A stretch of 6,151 nt of DNA from Bacteroidales bacterium UBA4459 (GTDB taxonomy: Bacteria; Bacteroidota; Bacteroidia; Bacteroidales; F082). Shown in pieces: positions 1-5,675 of this stretch. The notes below the pieces were generated by a model. It was not told the origin of the DNA. It saw only the letters and a list, made by a program, of their open reading frames with translations, and did no database searches. The stretch spans positions 335 to 6,485 of the forward strand of contig DGOT01000049.1 in the NCBI GenBank assembly GCA_002389465.1. The letters run 5' to 3'. A program made the position numbers and the translations under genes. Each line of letters opens with the position of its first letter. The first letter of the stretch is position 1.

Positions 1-111
1 CTGCCAAAAGTGATAGGCATTGGAATTGTTATTTGTGGTGTTATACTGTCTGAAGTTAATGTGACCGGTAAATTTTTTAAAAGAACAAAATCATGGATAC
101 AAAAATTTTAA
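1..111 (+). CDS. C-terminal end of a membrane protein, probably a DMT/EamA-like transporter (5' truncated by window)
   Basis: Reading frame 1 is open from the first base to a TAA at 109-111 and encodes 36 residues. It begins LPKVIGIGIVICGVILSE, a hydrophobic stretch of about 15 residues typical of a last transmembrane helix. A basic, polar tail (VTGKFFKRTKSWIQKF) follows, as expected for a cytoplasmic C-terminus. The P-K-x-x-G-x-x-x-x-x-x-G-V-x-L pattern resembles the final helix of EamA/DMT-superfamily permeases, where a helix ending in GV(I/L)L precedes a short tail. The family call is inferred from very little sequence, and another small multi-helix membrane protein would fit too. Its last 19 bases overlap the start of the next gene in a different frame, which suggests translational coupling and co-transcription with the dehydrogenase. 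Confidence 0.55.
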   Translation: MPKVIGIGIVICGVILSEVNVTGKFFKRTKSWIQKF

Positions 112-1247
112 TCCTTGGCGCTGGTTTGGTTGGGCGTCCGATGGCGTTGGACCTGCATAAAGATGGTTCTTTAAAAATTGCAGTGGCCGATATCAATAAA
201 GTATCATTGCAGAAAATAACCGAAGAAGGAATATTGAAAATAAAAACCGATCTATCAGACGAAAGTGAACTGAAGGCTTTGGTAGCGGATTACGACATCA
301 TCATGAATGCTGTCCCTGGAAGCCTGGGTTTTAAAACTTTGAGATGGTGTATTGAGGCAGGCAAGGATGTGGTTGATATTGCCTTTTACCCTGAAGATCC
401 TTTTGAACTCGATGAGCTTGCCAAAGAAAAAGGAGTCAGAGCGATTTGCGATATGGGCGTAGCACCGGGTATGAGCAACCTGCTGGCCGGGTACGCTGCT
501 TCAAGACTGAATGAGGTGGAGGAAATTGCCATTTATGTGGGAGGACTTCCTAAGGTGAGAACGAAACCGTGGGAATACAAAGCTGTGTTTTCACCGGCTG
601 ATGTTATTGAAGAATACACCCGTCCGGCAAGATTGGTTGAGCATGGCCAGATAATTACCAAACCACCATTAACAGAAATTGAATTGCTGGAGTTCGACCA
701 GGTAGGCACATTGGAGGCTTTTAACAGTGATGGACTGCGTACACTGATGTTTACACTGAACGCCAGGCAGATGAAAGAAAAAACCTTACGTTATCCCGGT
801 TATGCCGAAAAGATAGAATTGCTGGCAGACAATGGTTTTTTTGAAACAGAGGAATTAGATATCAGCGGAAGACTGGTTTCTCCACTGGAGATAACGTCAA
901 AGTTGCTGTTTGACCAATGGAAACTACAGCCGGGTGAAGCGGATCTTACCGTAATGCGCATTATTGTGGAAGGTAAATATAAAGGTGAGGGCGTGCGTTA
1001 TACGTTTGATTTATACGATGAGTACGATCCTGAAAGTGACATCCATTCGATGGCACGCACAACAGGATATTCGGCAACAATTGCAGTCCGGATGCTATTG
1101 CGCTGTCTTTTTACAACTCCCGGCATAACAGTTCCTGAGTACCTGGGAAAAAACAGGCAAATAGTTGATTTTTTCCTAGATGGTTTGAAAGAAAGAGGTG
1201 TTGTTTATACCATGAAATCAGAGAAAATAGAACGGGTTTCGGTTTAA
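93..1247 (+). CDS. Saccharopine dehydrogenase / lysine 6-dehydrogenase-family oxidoreductase
   Basis: This 384-aa protein is a cytoplasmic NAD(P)-dependent oxidoreductase of the saccharopine dehydrogenase family. The N-terminal Rossmann fold shows the dinucleotide loop GAGLVG at residues 9-14. An Asp follows at residue 33 at the end of the second strand (AVADIN), which usually favours NAD+ over NADP+. The stretch YDIIMNAVPGSLG and the motif DMGVAPGMSN (residues 120-129) match the substrate-domain entry seen in lysine 6-dehydrogenase and archaeal/bacterial saccharopine dehydrogenase-like proteins. GGLPK (about 150-154) and EYTRPAR (residues 174-180) are further family hallmarks. Length fits the single-enzyme form (about 380-400 aa). 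The ATG at 93 is chosen because the Rossmann motif begins eight residues later; no strong ribosome binding site is seen. It overlaps the upstream membrane-protein gene by 19 bp. The substrate cannot be fixed: lysine, saccharopine or another amino-acid adduct are all possible, and the family is often mis-annotated. Confidence 0.88.
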   Translation: MDTKILILGAGLVGRPMALDLHKDGSLKIAVADINKVSLQKITEEGILKIKTDLSDESELKALVADYDIIMNAVPGSLGFKTLRWCIEAGKDVVDIAFYPEDPFELDELAKEKGVRAICDMGVAPGMSNLLAGYAASRLNEVEEIAIYVGGLPKVRTKPWEYKAVFSPADVIEEYTRPARLVEHGQIITKPPLTEIELLEFDQVGTLEAFNSDGLRTLMFTLNARQMKEKTLRYPGYAEKIELLADNGFFETEELDISGRLVSPLEITSKLLFDQWKLQPGEADLTVMRIIVEGKYKGEGVRYTFDLYDEYDPESDIHSMARTTGYSATIAVRMLLRCLFTTPGITVPEYLGKNRQIVDFFLDGLKERGVVYTMKSEKIERVSV

Positions 1248-1284
1248 TTATCTTACCCGAAGTAATTCCTTAACCGGTTTTTTT

Positions 1285-1292
1285 TAATTTTA
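1285..1292 (+). promoter_or_regulatory. Possible weak Bacteroidota -7 element before the cotransporter gene
   Basis: TAATTTTA matches the Bacteroidota -7 consensus TAnnTTTG at all but the last base, and lies ten bases before the ATG at 1303. No convincing TTTG -33 element sits about 19-20 bp upstream, and the implied leader would be only a few bases. The spacer (1248-1302) also contains the 8-bp palindrome AACCGGTT (1272-1279) followed by a T run. Read-through from the dehydrogenase gene is equally possible. Confidence 0.25.
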
Positions 1293-1302
1293 GCGTTCAT
1301 TC

Positions 1303-3510
1303 ATGGAGCATAAGAGAAAAAAATTTGGTGCGTTTTCCGGTGTTTTCACCCCTTCCATTCTAACAATACTGGGGGTGATCATGTACCTTCGTCTTGGCTG
1401 GGTAACTGGTGTAGCAGGTCTTTGGGGTGTGATTGCTATCATTCTGATTGCCCATGTTATTTCGGCTACAACAGGCCTGAGTATAGCTTCGGTGGCAACA
1501 GATAAGCGTATTGAAGCCGGCGGAATCTACTACATTTTATCGCGTTCGTTGGGTTTGCCCATGGGTGGATCAATCGGCATCACCTTGTTTATCGGTACGG
1601 CGCTGAGTATTTCTTTGTATGTCATCGGTTTCGCCGAGAATTTCCTGTCGTTAAGCCAGGTGCAAGATTTGTTACATCTTGCTCCGGACAGTTTAAACAG
1701 CATCCGTATTGTCGGATCTGCTGTACTGGTACTGCTGGTAATTATTGCATTGATAAGTACCAACTTTGCCATCAAAACACAGTTCATTATCCTGGCTGCC
1801 ATTTTCTTGTCCCTAATTTCCATTATCGTTGGTATCCTTATGGGAAATGGAGTTCAGACAGTTGGGCCACAGGAGGTTGTTCCACCGTTCCGCGACTTTT
1901 CCTTTGTCGAGGTATTTGCCATTTTCTTCCCAGCCGTTACCGGTTTTACGGCAGGTGTAGCTATGTCGGGCGATTTGAAAGACCCGAAAAAAGATATACC
2001 CAAAGGTACCCTGCTGGCAATAATCACAGGCTTAGTCGTTTACCTGACACTGGCAGTTGGCTTTTATTTTTTTGTTGACCGGCAATTATTACTGAATAAT
2101 TACAACTTCCTGATGACGATTGCCTGGATACCTATTCTGGTGGTGGCAGGTGTTTGGGGAGCTACACTTTCATCAGCTTTAGGGGGTGTGCTTGGAGGCC
2201 CGCGGATTATACAGGCTGTTGCACAGGATCGTATTGTTCCGCGTTTTCTTGGCAAAGGTTACGGTAAAAACAATGAACCTCGTAACGCCCTTGTATTTAC
2301 CTTCCTGATTTCCGAGTTGGGTATCCTCGTTGGTGACCTTAATGTGATCGCCGGCATTGTAACTATGTTTTACTTGACTGCGTACGGTGTCATTAACATT
2401 TCTTTTGCTTTGGAAAAATGGGCGAGCACCGACTTCAGGCCATCTTTCAGAATCCCCATCTGGATTGGTATTGTCGGTTTTCTGGCCAGTTTTATGGTGA
2501 TGTTTCAACTGGATATGCTGTCCATGATAATCGCCCTGGTGATCATTGGTTTTATCTATTATTTCATCAATAAAAAACAATTGCATTTGGCTATGGGTGA
2601 CGTGTGGCAGAGTGTCCGTTATTCGATACTTCGAAAAATGCTGACTCAGCTCGATAGAAGACAACTTGATGAGCGGAACTGGCGCCCCAACATCTTATTG
2701 TTCAGCGGAGGGACGAAACACAGGCCGCATTTAATTGAATTTGGAAAATACATGGCGGGTGAGCACGGACTGATATCAAATTTTGACCTGGTGCTGAACA
2801 AATCTTCACGGGTACTCTTTCCGAAAAACAAACAGCAAATCGAAGATGACGAAAACGAACATGTCGAAGGGATTTTTGCCCGCAGGCAGGAGTGTAATGA
2901 TATCTATGAAGGAGTAAAAACCATTGCCGCTACCTATGGATTTTCCGGCGTGGAACCCAATACGGTTCTGCTCGGGTGGGGGCGCCATACCGAGAACCCT
3001 ATCGAATTTGCCAAAATGCTCAAATATATATCTGATCTTGACTTGAATATTGTTCTGCTGGATTTTGATGCAGAGCGAGAATTTAGGAATTACCGGCAGA
3101 TTGATATCTGGTGGCGGGGCGGCTCCAACAACGGTAACCTGATTTTGTCGCTTATCAAATTTATAAGGACTTCCTATAACTGGCGGCTGGCCAAAGTGCG
3201 GTTGATGGTCATTAATCATGAGGAGAAGAAAAAACGGAAAATAATTATCGATGCAAAAAAAGTACTGGAAAACATGCGGATGGATGCTGAAGTAAAAGTG
3301 ATTAACAACGAAAAAGAGAAGCTGTCCGTAAATAAAATCATCAAAAGAGAGTCTGCCGATGCGGATCTGATATTTCTCGGTCTGGCCGAAGTCAGGAAAG
3401 GGAACGAAGAAGAATTTGTGAAAAGAGCTGATGATTTATATAAGGAGTTGGGAACTATCGCTTTGGTGAAGGCATCTACTTTTTTCAACGAATTGCACAT
3501 AGGTTTGTGA
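1303..3510 (+). CDS. Prokaryotic cation-chloride cotransporter (SLC12 / APC superfamily)
   Basis: This 735-aa inner-membrane protein is predicted to couple chloride movement to K+ and/or Na+. About 12 hydrophobic helices span residues 16-425, and a soluble domain fills about 430-735. Helix 1 carries LGVIMYLRLGW (23-33), matching the GV(M/I) chloride-site turn of SLC12 proteins. GGIYYILSRSLG follows helix 2. Helix 3 has LYVIGFAE with Tyr106 at the K+-site position. Helix 6 has FFPAVTG then SGDLKDPKKDIPKGT, with Pro210 and Thr213 at K+-site positions. Helix 8 has ATLSSAL (287-293), equal to the NKCC Na+-site segment, then GKGYGKNNEP. Helix 10 has Tyr361, the second chloride-site Tyr. The C-terminal domain keeps VEPNTVLLG (550-558) and IDIWWRGG (600-607), both hallmarks of the SLC12 C-terminal domain. 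The N-terminal tail is only about 15 residues, so the phosphoregulatory tail of animal proteins is absent. Family assignment is firm; ion selectivity is inferred. Next gene starts 18 bp after the stop. Confidence 0.92.
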   Translation: MEHKRKKFGAFSGVFTPSILTILGVIMYLRLGWVTGVAGLWGVIAIILIAHVISATTGLSIASVATDKRIEAGGIYYILSRSLGLPMGGSIGITLFIGTALSISLYVIGFAENFLSLSQVQDLLHLAPDSLNSIRIVGSAVLVLLVIIALISTNFAIKTQFIILAAIFLSLISIIVGILMGNGVQTVGPQEVVPPFRDFSFVEVFAIFFPAVTGFTAGVAMSGDLKDPKKDIPKGTLLAIITGLVVYLTLAVGFYFFVDRQLLLNNYNFLMTIAWIPILVVAGVWGATLSSALGGVLGGPRIIQAVAQDRIVPRFLGKGYGKNNEPRNALVFTFLISELGILVGDLNVIAGIVTMFYLTAYGVINISFALEKWASTDFRPSFRIPIWIGIVGFLASFMVMFQLDMLSMIIALVIIGFIYYFINKKQLHLAMGDVWQSVRYSILRKMLTQLDRRQLDERNWRPNILLFSGGTKHRPHLIEFGKYMAGEHGLISNFDLVLNKSSRVLFPKNKQQIEDDENEHVEGIFARRQECNDIYEGVKTIAATYGFSGVEPNTVLLGWGRHTENPIEFAKMLKYISDLDLNIVLLDFDAEREFRNYRQIDIWWRGGSNNGNLILSLIKFIRTSYNWRLAKVRLMVINHEEKKKRKIIIDAKKVLENMRMDAEVKVINNEKEKLSVNKIIKRESADADLIFLGLAEVRKGNEEEFVKRADDLYKELGTIALVKASTFFNELHIGL

Positions 3511-3531
3511 TCAGATATTTGCATATGTTTG
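3504..3531 (+). promoter_or_regulatory. Possible promoter overlapping the annotated start of the kinase/DegV fusion gene
   Basis: TATGTTTG at 3524-3531 fits the Bacteroidota -7 consensus TAnnTTTG exactly. A TTTG lies at 3504-3507, inside the last codons of the cotransporter gene. The 16-bp spacer is shorter than the usual 19-20 or so, so this may be chance. If used, transcription would begin a few bases after 3531, downstream of the TTG at 3529, and translation would have to start later, for example at TTG 3553. Confidence 0.3.
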
Positions 3532-5343
3532 CAAAACACAAAATTCATTCTTTTGAATACCGAAAAGATTAAAGAAATAAACGGCAGGCAATTATACGAC
3601 AGCTTTATGTCGGGAGCACACCGGATTTTTGAAAATCAACGTTTACTGAACAAGATTAATGTTTATCCGGTTGCAGATGCCGATACGGGTACCAATCTTG
3701 CCTCTACCATGAGATCGATTATCCAAAGTTCGCAACCGCACCAAAACCTGAAGGTGTCCGCAGTTTCTATTGCTGATGCCGCCTTAACTGGTGCCAGGGG
3801 AAACTCAGGAATAATTTTTGCTCAGTTCCTTTACGGTTTCAGTAATGAGCTCAAAGCCAAGGAGTCCATCACGGTGGAAGATTTTGCAGCGTGCATGAGA
3901 AGTGCCGTTAATTACGCTTACGAAGCGATTGCCAACCCTACGGAAGGTACGATCCTTTCCGTGATTAAAGACTGGGCGGACCATCTCTGCCATGTGAAAG
4001 AAAACTGGGACGACTTTAAGCTGGCACTTGTGGAAGCTTTTGAGAAAGCTAGTGAATCGTTGAAAGAAACGTCGGTTAAAATGAAGGAGCTGACAAAAAC
4101 GGATGTTGTGGATGCCGGGGCTAAAGGTTTTGTGTATTTTCTGGAAGGTATGCTCGAGTTCTTTAGAACAGGTGAACAGATAGACATGGAAACGCTGGCA
4201 GCAGACGAGGTGGTGGTGGAAGATGTGATCGGCCATGATGTCATCACTTATCGCTATTGTTCCGAGGCACTTATGACGGGTAAAAACCTTGACAAAAACC
4301 AGATTAAAAAACTTATTGAAGGTTTTGGCGATTCCTTAGTTATTGCCGGCTCGCCACAAAAGATGCGCATACATATTCATACCGATACCCCGTGGCTTTT
4401 GTTTGTTGAGTTAGGAAAATTGGGAAATATAACGGCGCAGAAAGTGGATGATATGGTGATGCAGAATGTCGTTGCTTCATCCACCGGCAACAGGGTGGCT
4501 CTGGTGACGGATTCTTCGTGTGATCTACCGCAGGAACTGGTCGAAAAGCACAGGATACACGTGGTGCCGTTAAGTATTCATTTCGGAGAAACATTTTATC
4601 TGGACGGCATTACAATGAAACCCGAGCAGTTCAATAAAATGTTGGATGATGCCCCCGTATACCCTTCAACTTCGCAACCCGCATTTAAAGAATTTTACAA
4701 CCGCTTCAGTTATCTGTCCACACATTATCAGAGTCTGATCAGTATCAATTTAAGTAGTAAACTCAGCGGAACCTGGCAAAATAGTCGGAATGCTGCCCGG
4801 AAAGTGTCGGAACAAACAGGAAAAAAAATTGACGTGGTGAATAGCAGACGGATAACTTCCGGAATGGGGCTTATTATTTTGCGTGCAGCAGAAGCACTTG
4901 AAGTGGGAATAACTCACGATGAACTGATGGAAAAAATTCCGGGTTGGATCGACAGATCAAAAATCCTGGTTACCACGCGTACCCTCAAATACATAGTAAA
5001 AAGTGGTCGGGTAAGCAATACCAAAGGATTTATCGGGAATCTACTGAACTTGAAACCGATCGTTGTTGTTGCCAATGACGGAAACATTCAATCCTTCGGA
5101 AAACCCTTCACGTTGAAGCAATCCATGCGGCTGGTGATGAAAGAGTTTGAAAAGATTCTCCAAGACCATTCGGTGTGGGGGTATGCCATCTCACACGCCA
5201 GTAACCTGAAAACAGCCGAATGGTATGCCGGGAAAATGGAAGCACTGACAGGACAACCTCCCCTATTCATTCACAATGCTTCTCCTGCATTGGTGGCCAA
5301 TGTTGGGCTGGGTGTGGTGGCCATTAACGTGTTGATGGAATAA
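3529..5343 (+). CDS. DAK2 (DhaL-type) kinase - FakA middle domain - DegV/FakB fusion protein, predicted fatty acid kinase
   Basis: This 604-aa cytoplasmic protein looks like a one-chain fatty acid kinase that phosphorylates a bound fatty acid to acyl-phosphate. Residues about 20-210 form a DhaL/DAK2 ATP-binding domain: VYPVADADTGTNL (45-57; Asp50 and Asp52 as Mg-nucleotide ligands), GARGNSG (88-94), PTEGTIL (137-143) and VVDAGAKGF (193-201). Residues about 235-320 resemble the FakA middle domain: YRYCSEAL with Cys244, then RIHIHTD with His282 and His284, a likely zinc site. Residues about 323-604 are a complete DegV fold: VTDSSCDLP (326-334), STSQP (380-384), LSSKLSGT (408-415), SGRVS (492-496) and LLNLKPI (505-511). 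The usual C-terminal His of FakB is Asn591 here. Stop-to-start gap from the cotransporter is 18 bp. The start is uncertain: there is no in-frame ATG between the upstream stop and the conserved domain. TTG 3529 is the first TTG and TTG 3553 is an alternative. The domain calls are firm; fatty acid as substrate is inferred from FakA/FakB. Confidence 0.9.
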   Translation: MQNTKFILLNTEKIKEINGRQLYDSFMSGAHRIFENQRLLNKINVYPVADADTGTNLASTMRSIIQSSQPHQNLKVSAVSIADAALTGARGNSGIIFAQFLYGFSNELKAKESITVEDFAACMRSAVNYAYEAIANPTEGTILSVIKDWADHLCHVKENWDDFKLALVEAFEKASESLKETSVKMKELTKTDVVDAGAKGFVYFLEGMLEFFRTGEQIDMETLAADEVVVEDVIGHDVITYRYCSEALMTGKNLDKNQIKKLIEGFGDSLVIAGSPQKMRIHIHTDTPWLLFVELGKLGNITAQKVDDMVMQNVVASSTGNRVALVTDSSCDLPQELVEKHRIHVVPLSIHFGETFYLDGITMKPEQFNKMLDDAPVYPSTSQPAFKEFYNRFSYLSTHYQSLISINLSSKLSGTWQNSRNAARKVSEQTGKKIDVVNSRRITSGMGLIILRAAEALEVGITHDELMEKIPGWIDRSKILVTTRTLKYIVKSGRVSNTKGFIGNLLNLKPIVVVANDGNIQSFGKPFTLKQSMRLVMKEFEKILQDHSVWGYAISHASNLKTAEWYAGKMEALTGQPPLFIHNASPALVANVGLGVVAINVLME

Positions 5344-5352
5344 CTCTTTCAG

Positions 5353-5371
5353 ACTTAAGCCTTGAGTTTTT
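5353..5371 (+). terminator. Weak intrinsic terminator candidate after the kinase/DegV gene
   Basis: ACTTAA (5353-5358) pairs with TTGAGT (5362-5367) around a GCC loop, with one G-T wobble, and is followed by TTTTTG and an AT-rich stretch. It begins ten bases after the TAA stop. The stem is short and GC-poor, so termination would be inefficient at best, but the position is right for the end of the transcription unit. Confidence 0.35.
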
Positions 5372-5434
5372 GATTTTAAAATTATCTCGCCGGCAGACTG
5401 GGATATCAAAAAAAGGTTGTTATTTCGAATTCGA

Positions 5435-5575
5435 TGTCATTCCGAAGGAAACACAGAGCAGCGAAGCGATGAGGAAACTCTCCGGTAGTACCCACTATAC
5501 TAAAACATCCCTTTTTCTTTCATGGGCAGTCACTTGTCGGTGAGCCTTCTCAGTCGCGCCTCCTTCGAGATAACA
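5435..5575. repeat. 141-bp imperfect inverted-repeat element (dispersed Bacteroidota-type palindromic repeat)
   Basis: The left end TGTCATTCCGAAGGA (5435-5449) and the reverse complement of the right end (5561-5575, TGTTATCTCGAAGGA) agree at 12 of 15 bases. Similarity continues inward: GATGAGGAAACTCTCCGG (5468-5485) resembles the reverse complement of 5538-5555 (GACTGAGAAGGCTCACCG). The centre holds a smaller inverted pair, TAGTA (5486-5490) and TACTA (5498-5502). The wording of the ends (TGTCATTCCGAAGGA, GCGAAGCGATGAGGAA) is like dispersed intergenic repeats I recall from many Bacteroidota genomes. It has no coding capacity, so it could be a non-autonomous REP/MITE-like element or a structured RNA or DNA site. 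Dispersal in this genome cannot be seen from one copy. Confidence 0.6.
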
Positions 5576-5650
5576 GGAAAGTGCAAATGACAGTGCGGTT
5601 TTTATTGATTCTAAATTCGTAAAATTTATTTTTAGCACAATCGGAATTGC

Positions 5651-5658
5651 TAACTTTG
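5651..5658 (+). promoter_or_regulatory. Bacteroidota -7 promoter element of the acyl-CoA synthetase gene
   Basis: TAACTTTG is an exact match to the TAnnTTTG -7 consensus of the Bacteroidota primary sigma factor. It ends 17 bases before the ATG at 5676, giving a short leader of roughly ten bases. The -33 region is weak: only a T-rich stretch (5629-5633) lies at about the right distance, with no clear TTTG. Together with the repeat-filled spacer this suggests that the downstream gene has its own transcription start. Confidence 0.6.
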
Positions 5659-5675
5659 CGCGTAAATTCTAACCC

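Larger units (their letters stand above)
5344..5675. other. 332-bp intergenic spacer without a supported gene
   Basis: No reading frame with recognisable protein content is seen on either strand. The spacer holds the weak terminator near 5353-5371, a perfect 10-bp palindrome TCGAATTCGA (5425-5434), the imperfect inverted repeat at 5435-5575, an AT-rich tract at about 5600-5640, and the promoter of the downstream acyl-CoA synthetase gene at 5651-5658. Confidence 0.7.

Noticed and set aside
1272..1285. AACCGGTT followed by a T run as a rho-independent terminator after the dehydrogenase gene
   Set aside because: An 8-bp palindrome without a loop cannot make a stable hairpin with a loop of three or more bases, so only a two-pair stem would remain.
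1530..3548. Several antisense open frames (60-161 codons) opposite the cotransporter gene
   Set aside because: They lie wholly or almost wholly opposite a strongly conserved SLC12 gene, have no recognisable protein motifs, and are best explained as frames left open by the coding strand's codon use.
3525..3572. ATG at 3525 as the start of the kinase/DegV gene
   Set aside because: It is out of frame with the conserved domain and reaches TAA after 15 codons; using it would require a frameshift for which there is no slippery-site evidence.
3805..5270. Antisense open frames opposite the kinase/DegV fusion gene
   Set aside because: They overlap one another and a gene with clear domain motifs; the translations are rich in His, Phe, Cys and Ser without family signatures.
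5435..5575. CRISPR array, tRNA or riboswitch in the long spacer
   Set aside because: There are no regularly spaced direct repeats, no cloverleaf with an anticodon arm, and no known riboswitch core; the structure is a single imperfect palindrome lying upstream of the promoter, not in the leader.
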